Below are positions 52,779-62,757 of a stretch of DNA of 64,000 nucleotides, in pieces; positions within the stretch are counted from its first letter, which is position 1, and each line of letters begins with the position of its first letter. Source of the stretch: Brevundimonas intermedia (lineage in GTDB: Bacteria > Pseudomonadota > Alphaproteobacteria > Caulobacterales > Caulobacteraceae); contig NZ_SPVH01000006.1 of the NCBI RefSeq assembly GCF_004614235.1, forward strand, positions 930,001 to 994,000. Reading direction: 5' to 3'. The position numbers and the translations under genes are program-made. The notes under the pieces were generated by a model. The model saw only the letters and a list, made by a program, of their open reading frames with translations. It was not told where the DNA came from and searched no databases.

Positions 52779-53309
52779 CTATCCGCGCCGCAAGATGAAC
52801 TCACGGTCGCGCCAGGCGCCGACGGGGTAGTCGTATTCCCCGGCCTTCTCGAAGCCGTAGGCGGCGTAGAGGCGCTGGGCCTTGTCGTTGCCGCTCCAGA
52901 CGCCGATCCACAGCGGGCCTTGGGTGTGCGCCTCCATCCAGTTCAGCGACAGGGTCAGCAGCTTCGTGCCCAGGCCCAGACCCTGCGCGGCCTTGGACAC
53001 ATAAAGGCGGCGCAACTCCATGTGCTCCGGTCGGGCCTCGGGATGGGGCAGGCCGTTGGGACCCGCGTTGGCGAAGGCCAGTAGCTCGCCGTCCCGCTCG
53101 GCCACCCACCAGGCTGCGCCGGGCTCGGCCAGCTTCTTCAGGGTCGGTTCCACGTCAAAGCTGGCGTCGAGGAATGCGTTCAGATCGGCCTCGGGATAGG
53201 GGATGCCGAACCCCTCGACGAAGGTGTCGACGAAGGTCTGACGACCCAACGCGCCGAGGGCGGCGGCGTCTTCCATGCGGGCAGGGCGGATTACGATCTC
53301 GGTCATCAT
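52779..53309 (-). CDS. GNAT N-acetyltransferase
   Basis: A 176-residue GNAT-fold protein. The acetyl-CoA pyrophosphate loop is AAQGLGLGTKLLTLSLNWM (Q/RxxGxG/A type) and the C-terminal GNDKAQRLYAAYGFEKAGEYDY is the usual motif B. ELRRLYVSK is motif A strand 4. Two consecutive ATG codons are possible starts (53309 and 53306). The acceptor is unknown. Confidence 0.85.
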   Translation of the reverse strand: MMTEIVIRPARMEDAAALGALGRQTFVDTFVEGFGIPYPEADLNAFLDASFDVEPTLKKLAEPGAAWWVAERDGELLAFANAGPNGLPHPEARPEHMELRRLYVSKAAQGLGLGTKLLTLSLNWMEAHTQGPLWIGVWSGNDKAQRLYAAYGFEKAGEYDYPVGAWRDREFILRRG

Positions 53310-53328
53310 CCGCCCATAGAGGCAGAGG

Positions 53329-54333
53329 TCAAAAGCCGTCCAGCGCGATCTTGCCTATTGTCGCGCCGCTTTCCAGCTGGCGGTGACCCTCAAGCAGATT
53401 TTCGACCGACAGCGCGCCGAGGTTTTCGGTCAGGGTGGTGCGGACAACGCCGGCGTCCACCAGATGCGAGACCTCGGTCAGCAACCTGTGCTGTTCGATC
53501 ATGTCGGGGGTCTGCTGCACCGGTCGGGTGAACATGAACTCCCAGACGAAGCCGGCCGCCTTCTGTTTCAGCAGTTCGACCGGCAGCCCCTTGAAGTCGT
53601 CGATGGCGCCGATAACGCCCTGCACCGCCACCGCACGGGCCAAGGCTTCGAAATGGGCCTGGGTGTGGGTCAGGGATGCGATATATTTCGGCGCGCGCTC
53701 GCCGGCCGCCGTCAGGGCGTCGTCGATCGGGCCGGAGTGATCGATCACCGCGTGGGCGCCCAGGTCCAGGCACCATTGGCGGGTTTCGGGACGCGAGGCG
53801 GTAGCGACGACACGCAGCTTGGTGACGGCGCGGGCGATCTGGATCAGGGCCGAGCCGACGCCGCCGGCGCCGCCGACGATCAGCAGGCTCTCGTCTTCGT
53901 CCTTGCCGGCCTTCAACCGGTCGAACAACAGCTCCCAGGCGGTGATGACCGTCAGGGGCAGGGCGGCGGCCTCTGCGAATGTCAGGGACGCGGGCTTGGG
54001 TCCGACGATCCGCTCGTCCACACCTTGGCGTTCCGCATTGGAGCCTGGCCGGTCGATCTGGCCGGCGTAGAAGACCTCGTCCCCGACCTTGAACAGGCTG
54101 GCGTCGTCGCCGACGCCGATGACCACCCCGGCCGCGTCATAACCCAGGATGCTGATCTGGCCTTCCTCGGGCTGGCGGCTGGCGCGAACCTTGGTGTCCA
54201 CGGGGTTCAGGCTGACGGCCTTGACCTGAACCAGCAGGTCGCGTGGGCGCAGGATCGGTTCGGGCGCGTCGAAGGCGACCAGGGCGGCGGGGTCGGTCGC
54301 GGGGCGGGGGCCGGTCGTGCCGATGGCCTTCAT
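53329..54333 (-). CDS. zinc-type alcohol dehydrogenase / quinone oxidoreductase family
   Basis: A 334-residue MDR-superfamily reductase. GroES-like domain with LLVQVKAVSLNPVDTKVRA and ILGYDAAGVVIGVGD; Rossmann domain with LIVGGAGGVGSALIQIARAV. The catalytic zinc ligands of true alcohol dehydrogenases are absent, so it is probably an NADPH-dependent quinone or enal reductase. It is divergent from the deacetylase-family gene, with an 89-bp gap. Confidence 0.88.
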   Translation of the reverse strand: MKAIGTTGPRPATDPAALVAFDAPEPILRPRDLLVQVKAVSLNPVDTKVRASRQPEEGQISILGYDAAGVVIGVGDDASLFKVGDEVFYAGQIDRPGSNAERQGVDERIVGPKPASLTFAEAAALPLTVITAWELLFDRLKAGKDEDESLLIVGGAGGVGSALIQIARAVTKLRVVATASRPETRQWCLDLGAHAVIDHSGPIDDALTAAGERAPKYIASLTHTQAHFEALARAVAVQGVIGAIDDFKGLPVELLKQKAAGFVWEFMFTRPVQQTPDMIEQHRLLTEVSHLVDAGVVRTTLTENLGALSVENLLEGHRQLESGATIGKIALDGF

Positions 54334-54422
54334 GACGATCTCCTCGGGCTTGTTTCGTCGCCTTGCACATCGGCTTGCGATAGGCTGGCCGCAAGGCGCA
54401 TCCGAGAAATGACCAACCCGCC

Positions 54423-55345
54423 ATGAACCCTCTGCCGATCTTCACCCATCCTTCGATGCTGTCTCACGCACCGGGCGCGGGACATCCCGAAAGTCCCGAG
54501 CGTCTGAAGGCGGTGTTGGACGCCTTGGCCGACGCCGGGCTCGCCGGCGACCGGCGGGCGGCGACCCCGGCCGAGGTCGCGGATCTGGAGCGGGTGCATC
54601 CGGCCGCCTATGTCGCGCGTCTGCTGGACGCGTCGCCGGTCGAGGGGATGATCCCGTTGGACGCCGACACCATGCTTTCGCCCGGCAGCGTGCCGGCCGC
54701 CCGTCTGGCTGCGGGAGCGGCGATCGACGCGGTGCGGGCCGTGGCGCGGGGCGAGATGAACCGCGCCTTCGCCGCCGTTCGCCCGCCGGGACATCATGCC
54801 GAGCCGGATCGGGCCATGGGGTTCTGCCTGTTCTCGTCCGTCGCGATTGCGGCGCGCGTGGCGCAATCCGAAGGATGGCGCGGGTGGCGGTGGTGGATTT
54901 CGACGTCCACCACGGCAACGGCACCCAGGCGGCGTTCGAAGACGACGACAGCCTGTTCCTGGCCTCCATTCACCAGATGCCGCTCTATCCCGGCACGGGC
55001 GCGGCGTCCGAAACCGGCGTCGGCAATATCGTCAACGCCCCGGTCGTTCCCCATGCGGCGCGAGAAGACTGGCGCGCCACCTTCGCCGGCGGGCTGATGC
55101 CGGCGCTGGAATCGTTCCGGCCCGACCTGATCCTGATCTCGGCCGGCTTCGACGCCCACAGGCGCGATCCGCTGGCGCATCAGTCGCTGGAGGCCGAGGA
55201 TTTCGCCTGGGCGACGCGTGCGATTCTGGAGGTCGCGCGTCGGACGTGTTCGGGCAAGGTTGTGTCGGCGCTTGAGGGCGGTTACGACCTTGAAGGACTA
55301 GGCCGCTCTGCGGTCGCCCACGTCGCCGCGCTCGGGGAGGACTGA
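54423..55345 (+). pseudogene. histone deacetylase-family gene with one frameshift
   Basis: Two adjacent frames together encode a full (about 307-residue) arginase/deacetylase-fold protein. The first (from 54423) has [22 protein letters not shown] and [21 protein letters not shown]; the second (to 55345) has [33 protein letters not shown] and ALEGGYDLEGL. All zinc ligands and the His dyad are present across the two. The frame changes near 54866-54875, as if one base (for example a G in GGATGGCGCGG) were missing. It may be a sequencing error or a recent loss. Intact members deacetylate acetylpolyamines or related substrates. Confidence 0.88.
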
Positions 55346-55387
55346 GGACGCTTTAACGCCTTGAAACCAAAGGCCCGTCCGTTTGTC

Positions 55388-56050
55388 ATGTCAGCCCCCG
55401 CCCTGTCCCTCGATTCGACCGAACCGTCCGTGTCCCCGCCTGATGCCGCGGGATCCGTCGGCGCGCTTGTGTCCCTGCGACCCGGCGCCATCACCCTGAC
55501 GCGCCACGGCGAGCCGGCCCTGTCGCGCAAATGCCTGATCACGGCGCGCCAGTACGGCGAGTGGTGGGCGAAATACGAGATCGGCGGTCTGCTGGCCGGT
55601 CAGACGCCCCCGCCGGAACTGGTCGCCGCCGCGCAAGGCGCCGGCGCCATCTACGCCTCGACCCGCCAGCGCGCCCAGGAAACCGCCGCCGCCGCCGCCG
55701 CCGGGCGCGAGGTGATGGCCGATGTCATGTTCATCGAGGCGCCCCTGCCGCCGCCGCCTATCCCTGAATGGATCAAGCTGTCACCCAAATGGTGGGGCGT
55801 GGTGTCGCGCTTCTGGTGGCACGCCTTCGACCATCACGACGGACAGGAGACCCGCGCCCAGGCCGAGGCGCGCGCCGATCAGGCAGCGCAAAAGCTCATC
55901 GCGCGAGCCGAGAGTGGCCAGGACGTGCTGGTCTTCGCCCACGGCTATTTCAACCATATGGTCGGTCGTGCGCTGAAGGCCGACGGCTGGAAACTGGTCC
56001 ACAACCAGGGCTTCAAATATTGGTCTCAGCGGCGCTACGAGAAACGATAG
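55388..56050 (+). CDS. histidine phosphatase family protein
   Basis: A 220-residue phosphoglycerate-mutase-like protein. The catalytic His is in TLTRHGEPALSRK and the second His in VFAHGYFNHMVGRAL. Between them are a Trp-rich region (EWIKLSPKWWGVVSRFWWHAF) that is unusual for the family and might be a lid or membrane-contact segment. ATG at 55388 is chosen; a TTG at 55361 would add nine residues. Substrate unknown. Confidence 0.8.
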   Translation: MSAPALSLDSTEPSVSPPDAAGSVGALVSLRPGAITLTRHGEPALSRKCLITARQYGEWWAKYEIGGLLAGQTPPPELVAAAQGAGAIYASTRQRAQETAAAAAAGREVMADVMFIEAPLPPPPIPEWIKLSPKWWGVVSRFWWHAFDHHDGQETRAQAEARADQAAQKLIARAESGQDVLVFAHGYFNHMVGRALKADGWKLVHNQGFKYWSQRRYEKR

Positions 56051-56098
56051 CCGCTTCTGACGTTGATGCGGCGGTTGCGCCCCATTAGGGTCCGCGCC

Positions 56099-56350
56099 AT
56101 GACCGACACCGCCGCCGCCATCCCCGCCGATCTCAGCTTCGAAGACGCCCTGCAGCGGCTGGAGACCATCGTGTCCCGCCTGGAGTCCGGCCAGGCGCCG
56201 CTGGAAGAATCCATCGCCCTGTATGAAGAGGGCGCCAAGCTGAAGGCCCACTGCGAGGCGCGCCTGAAGGCGGCCCAGCTGCGCGTCGAGAAGATCGTCG
56301 TCGGCCCGGACGGCCAGGCCAAGGGCGTCGAGGCGGCGTCGTTCGAATGA
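56099..56350 (+). CDS. xseB: exodeoxyribonuclease VII small subunit
   Basis: An 83-residue small subunit of Exo[40 protein letters not shown] is the signature helical hairpin. It binds XseA, not in the window. ATG at 56099 is chosen over an upstream ATG at 56063. The arrangement xseB-ispA-dxs is conserved in proteobacteria; ispA follows 40 bp on. Confidence 0.93.
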   Translation: MTDTAAAIPADLSFEDALQRLETIVSRLESGQAPLEESIALYEEGAKLKAHCEARLKAAQLRVEKIVVGPDGQAKGVEAASFE

Positions 56351-56390
56351 TCAATCTGTTCCGCGTCAGGTCGGCAATGGGCGGCCGGTC

Positions 56391-57305
56391 TTGAACCGCG
56401 TCATCGCCGCCAACTCGCCGGAACAGGCGGTGATCGACCGCGTGGCCGAGGTCGCCGATTTGGTCACGGTCGCGCTGGATGAACTGCTGCCGCGCGCCGA
56501 GGGCCCCGAATCGCGTCTGACCGAGGCGATGCGTTATGCCGCGCTGGGTCCCGGCAAACGGTTGCGGCCGTTCTTTGCGCTGGAGGCCGCGCGCCTGTTC
56601 GACATCGACGAGCGGTCGGTGCTGCGCGCCGCCTGCGCCCTGGAATGCGTCCACGCCTACAGCCTGGTTCACGACGACCTGCCTTGCATGGACGACGACG
56701 ACATGCGGCGGGGACGTCCCACCGTCCACCGCGCCTATGACGAGGCGACGGCGGTTCTGGCCGGCGACGCGCTTCAGACCGCCGCCTTCGACATCATCCT
56801 GCACGAAGACACCCACGACGATGCGGCCGTGCGGTGCGAACTGGCGGCGCGGCTGTCGCTGGCGTCCGGAGCTCGCGGCATGGCGGGGGGTCAGATGATC
56901 GATCTGCTGGGCGTGCGTGACGACCTGGGCGGCGTCGCGCGAATGCAGCGGCTGAAGACCGGCGCCCTGTTCGCCTATGCGTTCGAAATCCCCCTGATCA
57001 TCGCCGACGCCTCGATGTCGCAGCAGCACGCCCTGATCAGCTTCGCCCACGATGTCGGCCTGGCCTATCAAATCGTCGACGACCTGCTGGACGCCGAGGG
57101 TTCGGCCGAGGAGATGGGCAAGGCGGCGGGCGGCAAGGACGCGGCCCTGGGCAAGACCAATTTCGTCACCCTTCTGGGTCTGGAAGCGGCGCGACACAGG
57201 GTCGCGCATCTCGCAAACCAAGCCCGGTCGCACCTTGAGCCGTTCGGCGAAGACGCCGAAATCCTCAGGGCCAGCGTGGACTTTGTGCTAAAGCGCCGGT
57301 CCTGA
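56391..57305 (+). CDS. ispA: farnesyl diphosphate synthase
   Basis: A 304-residue trans-prenyltransferase making FPP from IPP and DMAPP/GPP. First Asp-rich motif is [20 protein letters not shown], second is [12 protein letters not shown], with [12 protein letters not shown] upstream. No ATG is near the start; TTG at 56391 is used ([18 protein letters not shown]). It supplies precursors for quinones and cell-wall lipid carriers. It is 60 bp before dxs. Confidence 0.92.
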   Translation: MNRVIAANSPEQAVIDRVAEVADLVTVALDELLPRAEGPESRLTEAMRYAALGPGKRLRPFFALEAARLFDIDERSVLRAACALECVHAYSLVHDDLPCMDDDDMRRGRPTVHRAYDEATAVLAGDALQTAAFDIILHEDTHDDAAVRCELAARLSLASGARGMAGGQMIDLLGVRDDLGGVARMQRLKTGALFAYAFEIPLIIADASMSQQHALISFAHDVGLAYQIVDDLLDAEGSAEEMGKAAGGKDAALGKTNFVTLLGLEAARHRVAHLANQARSHLEPFGEDAEILRASVDFVLKRRS

Positions 57306-57365
57306 TACGAAACGTTGACGCGACCTGCGGGTTGATCAATCAGACTTTCCAAGGTTTTACGGCTG

Positions 57366-59276
57366 ATGCCCGACACCCCGCTTCTCGACACCGTCAAATT
57401 CCCGGCCGACACCCGGGCCTTCGATATCGCCCAGCTGAAACAGCTGGCGCAGGAAGTCCGCGCCGAGACGATCGATGCGGTGTCCGTCACCGGCGGACAT
57501 CTGGGCGCGGGGCTCGGCGTGGTCGAACTGACCACGGCGCTGCACCATGTGTTCGAGACGCCCAAGGACATCCTGATCTGGGACGTCGGCCATCAGTGCT
57601 ATCCGCACAAGATCCTGACCGGACGGCGCGACCGCATCCGCACCCTGCGCCAGGGGGGCGGCCTCTCGGGCTTCACCAAGCGCAGCGAGAGCGAATACGA
57701 CCCCTTCGGCGCCGCCCACGCCTCGACCTCGATCAGCGCCGCCCTGGGCTTCGCCGCCGCGCGTGATCAGAAGGGCGAGAAGAACCGCGTCGTTGCGGTG
57801 ATCGGCGACGGCTCCATGTCGGCCGGCATGGCCTATGAGGCGATGAACAACGCCGCCGAGGCGACCAGCGGCCAGTTGATGGTCATCCTGAACGACAACG
57901 ACATGTCCATCGCGCCCCCGGTGGGCGGGATGAGCGCCTATCTGGCCGGCCTGGTGTCGGGCGGGGCGTATCAGAACGTCCGGCGGCTGGGAAAATCCGT
58001 CGCCCAGCACCTGCCGCGCCCCTTCCGCAAGGCGGCCAAGAAGGCCGAGGAATATGCACGCGGCATGGTCACCGGCGGCACCTTCTTCGAGGAGTTGGGC
58101 TTCTATTACGTCGGTCCCATCGACGGGCACGACATGGACAATCTGGTGCCGATCCTGAAGAAGGCGGCCGCCATCGAGGACCGGCCGGTGCTGGTCCATG
58201 TCGTCACGCAAAAGGGCAAGGGCTACACCCATGCCGAGAGCAGCGCCGACAAACTGCATGCCGTGGTCAAGTTCGACGTGGTGTCGGGCAAACAGGCCAA
58301 GGCCATCTCCAACACGCCCAGCTACACCAAGGTGTTCGGAACAGAGCTGATCAAACACGCCAGGATCGATCCGTCGATCGTGGCGATCACGGCGGCCATG
58401 CCGTCGGGCACCGGTCTGGACCTGTTCGGTCAGGCCTTCCCGGAGCGGACCTATGACGTCGGCATCGCCGAACAGCATGCGGTGACGTTCGCGGCCGGGC
58501 TGGCGGCGGACGGGATGAAGCCGGTCTGCGCCATCTATTCCACCTTCCTGCAACGCGGTTACGATCAGGTGGTCCACGATGTGGCGATCCAGTCGCTGCC
58601 GGTGCGGTTCGCCATGGACCGTGCGGGTCTGGTCGGTTCGGACGGAGCGACCCATGCCGGATCGTTCGATATCGGCTTCATGGGCGCGCTGCCCGGCATG
58701 GTGCTGATGGCCGCCGCCGACGAGGCGGAGCTGGCGGCGATGATCTCGACCTCGCTGGCCATCGACGACCGGCCCAGCGCCTTCCGCTATCCGCGCGGCG
58801 ACGGCGTGGGCGTTGAGATCCCCGAACTGGCTGCCCCGCTGGAGATCGGCAAGGGCCGGATCGTGCGCGAGGGCACGTCGGTCGCCATCCTCAGCCTGGG
58901 CACGCGCCTGCAGGAATCGTTGAAGGCGGCGGACATGCTGGCGGCCAAGGGCGTGTCGGCGACGGTGGCGGACGCCCGGTTCGCCAAGCCGCTGGACGCC
59001 GACATGATCCTGCGTCTGGCGCGCGAGCACGAGGCGCTGATCACGGTCGAGGAAGGCGCCATGGGCGGCTTCGGCGCCTTCGTGCTGCAACTGCTGGCCG
59101 AGAAGGGCGCGTTGGACGGGGGGCTCAAGATCCGCACCCTGAACCTGCCCGACGTCTTCCAGGATCAGGATGCGCCGATGGCGATGTACGCCCAGGCCGG
59201 CCTGAACGCCGAACACATCGCCGCCGCCGCGCTTCAGTCCCTGGGCGTGTCCGCCAGTCAGGCCGTCCGCGCGTAA
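57366..59276 (+). CDS. dxs: 1-deoxy-D-xylulose-5-phosphate synthase
   Basis: A 636-residue TPP enzyme for the first step of the MEP isoprenoid pathway, condensing pyruvate and glyceraldehyde 3-phosphate. TPP motif: [35 protein letters not shown] and the transketolase-type domain ([33 protein letters not shown]) are complete. Start ATG 57366 ([11 protein letters not shown]). Its stop lies 6 bp from the convergent NYN gene stop. Together with ispA it gives a polyprenyl precursor operon. Confidence 0.96.
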   Translation: MPDTPLLDTVKFPADTRAFDIAQLKQLAQEVRAETIDAVSVTGGHLGAGLGVVELTTALHHVFETPKDILIWDVGHQCYPHKILTGRRDRIRTLRQGGGLSGFTKRSESEYDPFGAAHASTSISAALGFAAARDQKGEKNRVVAVIGDGSMSAGMAYEAMNNAAEATSGQLMVILNDNDMSIAPPVGGMSAYLAGLVSGGAYQNVRRLGKSVAQHLPRPFRKAAKKAEEYARGMVTGGTFFEELGFYYVGPIDGHDMDNLVPILKKAAAIEDRPVLVHVVTQKGKGYTHAESSADKLHAVVKFDVVSGKQAKAISNTPSYTKVFGTELIKHARIDPSIVAITAAMPSGTGLDLFGQAFPERTYDVGIAEQHAVTFAAGLAADGMKPVCAIYSTFLQRGYDQVVHDVAIQSLPVRFAMDRAGLVGSDGATHAGSFDIGFMGALPGMVLMAAADEAELAAMISTSLAIDDRPSAFRYPRGDGVGVEIPELAAPLEIGKGRIVREGTSVAILSLGTRLQESLKAADMLAAKGVSATVADARFAKPLDADMILRLAREHEALITVEEGAMGGFGAFVLQLLAEKGALDGGLKIRTLNLPDVFQDQDAPMAMYAQAGLNAEHIAAAALQSLGVSASQAVRA

Positions 59277-59281
59277 CTTCG

Positions 59282-60013
59282 TCACGCGCGGTCGCGAATC
59301 CGCATCGCGCCGCGTTCGCCGGTCTCGACCTCGAACCGGCCGGTCGCGCGGATCAGGTCCGACAGTTTGGCGTAGCCATAGGTGCGCTGGTCGAAGTCGG
59401 GATGGGCGTTGCGCAGCCGATTGCCGATGCCGCCCACCGCCACCCAGCCGTCGCCGTCCTCGTCCATGTCGGCGATGATGGCCGCGATCAGTCGCGCCGC
59501 CTCTGACGGCTTGCGCTTGGTCGCAGGCGTTTCGGCGACCGCCGACTTGGCGCCGGCGTCGACTGGAACAGGCGCGATCAGATTCTCGGTATAGATGAAG
59601 CGGGTGCAGGCCTGGCGGAAGCTTTCGGGCGTCTTCTGCTCACCGAACCCATAGACATCGACGCCTTCCTCGCGGATGCGGGCCGCCAGTCGGGTGAAGT
59701 CGGCGTCCGACGACACCAGGCAGAAGCCGTCGAACCGCCCCGAATGCAGCAGGTCCATCGCGTCGATTACCAGGGCGATGTCGCCCGAGTTCTTGCCCTT
59801 GGTGTTGGCGAAATTCTGCTGGGGCTGGATAGCGAAACGGGCCAGGACCCGCGTCCAGCCGGCGATCTGCGGGCTGGCGAAGTCGCCGTAGATTCGCCGC
59901 GCCGAGGCCTCGCCCAGGGTGGCGATCTCGTTGAACAGCGCCTCTGCGATCCGGGCGGAGGCGTTCTCGGCGTCGATCAGGACGGCGAGGCGCGGGGCCT
60001 TCTCGTCAGCCAT
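59282..60013 (-). CDS. NYN domain / LOTUS (OST-HTH) protein
   Basis: A 243-residue protein with an N-terminal NYN (PIN-like) nuclease domain: acidic residues in AVLIDAENAS, ALVIDAMDLLHSG and LVSSDADFTRLA. The C-terminal part, about residues 170-240, ending VAVGGIGNRLRNAHPDFDQRTYGYAKLSDLIRATGRF, is an OST-HTH/LOTUS-like RNA-binding module. Such LabA/YfcO-type proteins probably cleave or bind RNA. No partner gene is obvious; its 5' neighbour is the LysR gene. Confidence 0.85.
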   Translation of the reverse strand: MADEKAPRLAVLIDAENASARIAEALFNEIATLGEASARRIYGDFASPQIAGWTRVLARFAIQPQQNFANTKGKNSGDIALVIDAMDLLHSGRFDGFCLVSSDADFTRLAARIREEGVDVYGFGEQKTPESFRQACTRFIYTENLIAPVPVDAGAKSAVAETPATKRKPSEAARLIAAIIADMDEDGDGWVAVGGIGNRLRNAHPDFDQRTYGYAKLSDLIRATGRFEVETGERGAMRIRDRA

Positions 60014-60045
60014 GGCGGGTGTCCTTTTCGATATGAGGCCTGAGC

Positions 60046-60975
60046 CTACAACTGACCCATCGTATTGTCGTGATCCACGGCCTGTTTCTTCAGCCAGCCG
60101 ACGAAGGCGGTCGCGCTGGGCGACGGCGGGCGGTCCCGGGGCTGGACGACGTAATAGGCGAACCCGACCGCTTCCGAACCGTCAGGGAAGGGCGCGACCA
60201 GCCGCCCCGACGCCAGGTCCGCCTGGGCCAGGGTGCGTTTGGCCAGGGCCACGCCGCGTCCCGATATGGCCGCCTCGATCAGCAGGCCCGACTGGTTGAA
60301 GCGCGAGCCTCGACGCGGATCGGGATGGCGAATGCCGCGCGCCTTCAACCACATGGCCCAGTCCGGTCGGCTGGGATCGCCGTCGTTGGACATGTCGTGC
60401 AGCAGGGTATGGCCGATCAGGTCGCCCGGCTTGCGGATCGGTTTGTCGCCGTCCATCAGCGATGGGGCGCAGACGGGCAGGACCGTCTCGGTCATCAGCC
60501 GGTCCACGGTCAGGCCGGGATAGTCGCCGGGGCCATAGCGAACGGCCAAGTCCACCTTGCCCTCGGTCAGGTCGGCCGGCTCCATGTCGGCGGAGATCCA
60601 CAGCTCGATCTCGGGATGGGCGGTGTGGAAGTCGTCCATGCGCGGCATCAGCCATTTGGAAGCGAAGCCCGGCGCGACGCTGATCGACACCTGTTTGCGG
60701 CGCGGCGGCTCGCGCAGCAGGGCCGAGGCGTCCATCAGCCGTTCGAACCCCTCGCGCAACAGCGGCACGGACGAGCGGCCAAGGTCCGTCAGTTGCAGCC
60801 CGCGCGCCTCGCGCACGAACAACGGCCCGCCCACGATGTCCTCCAGCAGGCGGATCTGCTGGCTGACCGCGCCGGGCGTCACCGACAGTTCGTCGGCGGC
60901 GCGCGAGAAGTTCAAATGCCGCGCGGCGGCCTCGAAGGCGCGCAGGGCGTTGAGCGGGAGCAGGGATCGGACCAT
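60046..60975 (-). CDS. LysR-family regulator (GcvA-like)
   Basis: A 309-residue LysR-type regulator. The winged-helix part reads LPLNALRAFEAAARHLNFSRAADELSVTPGAVSQQIRLLE, as in GcvA-type members, followed by a periplasmic-binding-fold effector domain. Start ATG 60975 is used; a much longer frame upstream is an artefact. It is divergent from cysG, so control of sulfite/sulfate assimilation is plausible, though the sequence subgroup is nearer GcvA than CysB. A dyad GATAG-N5-CTATC lies 5 bp before the start. Confidence 0.85.
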   Translation of the reverse strand: MVRSLLPLNALRAFEAAARHLNFSRAADELSVTPGAVSQQIRLLEDIVGGPLFVREARGLQLTDLGRSSVPLLREGFERLMDASALLREPPRRKQVSISVAPGFASKWLMPRMDDFHTAHPEIELWISADMEPADLTEGKVDLAVRYGPGDYPGLTVDRLMTETVLPVCAPSLMDGDKPIRKPGDLIGHTLLHDMSNDGDPSRPDWAMWLKARGIRHPDPRRGSRFNQSGLLIEAAISGRGVALAKRTLAQADLASGRLVAPFPDGSEAVGFAYYVVQPRDRPPSPSATAFVGWLKKQAVDHDNTMGQL

Positions 60976-60979
60976 CGCG

Positions 60980-60994
60980 GATAGAAATCCTATC
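60980..60994. promoter_or_regulatory. dyad GATAG-N5-CTATC at the LysR start
   Basis: A perfect 5-bp inverted repeat (60980-60984, 60990-60994) immediately upstream of the LysR ATG, in the 124-bp divergent region shared with cysG. A binding site for LysR autoregulation is possible; spacing differs from the standard T-N11-A box. Confidence 0.35.
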
Positions 60995-61099
60995 AGCGAG
61001 ACAAAGGCAATCTGGTTTGCGGCTCTGGACGGGGAAGACGATGGTTCGCGCCCTGCCGTCGTCCCTGTTTCCTCTCCCGACGGCCCTGAAAGCAAGACG

Positions 61100-62485
61100 A
61101 TGCGTGTATTCCTCGCCTCCATTCCGCTGGAGGCCGCAAAGATCGTGATCATCGGCGGTGGCGAGCCCGCCCTGGCGAAGCTGCGACTGTTCCTCAACAC
61201 GCCGGCCGAGGTGGTGTGGTTCGCGCCTGACGGGGCGCCGCCCCGGATGGAAATCCCGCTGTGCGCGCCGGCGCCGGTGCTGCGGACGCCCGAGGCCGAG
61301 GATCTGGCGGGCGCGCGGCTGGTCTTCATGGCGTTGGACGATGCGGATGAGCTGACGCGGCTGGGCGCCCTGGCGCGGGCGGCGGGTGCTCAGGTCAATG
61401 TCGTCGACAAGCCGCATCTGAGCGACTTCCAGACCCCGGCCCTGATCGACCGCGACGAGGTGGTGATCGGCGTGGCGACCGGTGGATCGGCGCCCATCCT
61501 GGCACGCGACATCCGCACCGCGATCGAGGGCGTGCTGCCGGCCGGTCTGGCCAATGTGGCCCGGCTGGCGCGCGAGCTGCGCGACACGGTCAAGGCCAAT
61601 GTGCCCGACTTCATGGCGCGGCGTCGGTTCTGGGAGAAGGCGTTTCGGGGACCGGCCGCCGATCTGGCCGCGGCGGGCCGCACGGCCGAGGCGCGACGCG
61701 AGATGCTGCGGCTGCTGAATTCGGCCGCGCCGGAACAGGGCGTCGTCCATATCGTCGGAGCGGGGCCGGGCGATCCCGAGCTGCTGACGCTGAAGGCGCT
61801 GCGGGTTCTTCAGGACGCCGATGTCATTATTCACGACCGTCTGGTGCCGGACGCTGTGCTGGAGCGGGCGCGGCGTGACGCCAAACGCCTGTATGTCGGC
61901 AAGGCGCGCGGCGAACATTCGGTGCCCCAGGATCAGATCGAGGCCCTGATGATCGAGGAGGCCAAGGCCGGCCACCGGGTCGTGCGGCTGAAGGGCGGCG
62001 ATCCCTTCGTCTTCGGACGCGGCGGCGAGGAGCTGGAGGCCATGCGCGCGGCCGGTGTGGCGGTCTTTGTGGTTCCGGGCGTGACGGCGGCCCTGGCCTG
62101 TGCGGCCTCGGCGGGGATTCCGCTGACCCATCGCGACCACGCCCAGGCGGTGACCTTCGTGACGGCCCAGGCCAAGCCAGGCGGGATCGACGCTGACTGG
62201 TCGCGACTGGCGGGGCCGAACCATACGCTGGCCATCTATATGGGCACGGACCGGGCCGAAGAGACGGCCGCCCGTCTGATGGCCGCCGGGCGGTCTCCCT
62301 CGACCCCCGTGGCCGTCGTCGAGAATGGAAGCCGACCGGACGAACGGGTTCTGACCGGGCGACTGGACGGGCTGGGCGCCTTGGTGCGGGGCGCGTCCCT
62401 GACCGGTCCCGCCCTGCTGTTCGTCGGCGAGACGGCGGCCTTCTCGGCCGTTCAGATCGATACGCGAGACGAGGTCGCGGCGTGA
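61100..62485 (+). CDS. cysG: siroheme synthase CysG
   Basis: A 461-residue trifunctional enzyme making siroheme from uroporphyrinogen III. The N-terminal precorrin-2 dehydrogenase/ferrochelatase domain (IVIIGGGEPALAKLRLFL) is followed by the uroporphyrinogen-III methyltransferase domain (GAGPGDPELLTLKALRVL; RLKGGDPFVFGRGGEE; VPGVTAALACAASAGIPLTHR). ATG at 61100 is preceded by AGCAAGACG, a weak site. It is followed by DUF2849 and the sulfite reductase gene, overlapping by 4 bp (GTGA); siroheme is the cofactor of that reductase. Confidence 0.94.
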   Translation: MRVFLASIPLEAAKIVIIGGGEPALAKLRLFLNTPAEVVWFAPDGAPPRMEIPLCAPAPVLRTPEAEDLAGARLVFMALDDADELTRLGALARAAGAQVNVVDKPHLSDFQTPALIDRDEVVIGVATGGSAPILARDIRTAIEGVLPAGLANVARLARELRDTVKANVPDFMARRRFWEKAFRGPAADLAAAGRTAEARREMLRLLNSAAPEQGVVHIVGAGPGDPELLTLKALRVLQDADVIIHDRLVPDAVLERARRDAKRLYVGKARGEHSVPQDQIEALMIEEAKAGHRVVRLKGGDPFVFGRGGEELEAMRAAGVAVFVVPGVTAALACAASAGIPLTHRDHAQAVTFVTAQAKPGGIDADWSRLAGPNHTLAIYMGTDRAEETAARLMAAGRSPSTPVAVVENGSRPDERVLTGRLDGLGALVRGASLTGPALLFVGETAAFSAVQIDTRDEVAA

Positions 62486-62757
62486 AGATCGTGACGGCGA
62501 ACCGCCTGTCGGACGGCCGCGTCATTTATGCGGGCGCGGACAACCAGCCGGTGGAGCAACTGGCCCAGGCCTCGGTGCTGGATGAGGCGACGGCCGAGGT
62601 CGTGCTGGCCGAGGTCGCCGCGCGACCCGACGTCTTCGTGAACCCCTATCTGGTCGAGGTTCAGGACCACACGCCCTCCGGCCGGGACCGACTGAAGGAA
62701 CGGATCCGCGCGACGGGGCCGACCGTGGGCAACAGCCTGGTGCGGGAGCCCGCCTGA
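62482..62757 (+). CDS. DUF2849 protein
   Basis: A 91-residue protein of DUF2849, found next to sulfite reductase genes in alphaproteobacteria. It starts with GTG 62482, overlapping cysG, and its stop overlaps the cysI-type ATG by one base. The pattern VTANRLSDGRVIYAGADNQ and FVNPYLVEVQDH are typical. Function unknown; the fixed genomic position suggests a role in reductase assembly or activity. Confidence 0.88.
   Translation: MKIVTANRLSDGRVIYAGADNQPVEQLAQASVLDEATAEVVLAEVAARPDVFVNPYLVEVQDHTPSGRDRLKERIRATGPTVGNSLVREPA

Noticed and set aside
57357-59285. 642-codon minus-strand ORF opposite dxs
   Set aside because: Covers dxs almost exactly on the other strand and has shadow-type composition; dxs is intact.
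60182-62224. 680-codon minus-strand ORF across the LysR and cysG region
   Set aside because: It runs antisense to cysG and out of frame through the LysR gene; both real genes have complete domains.
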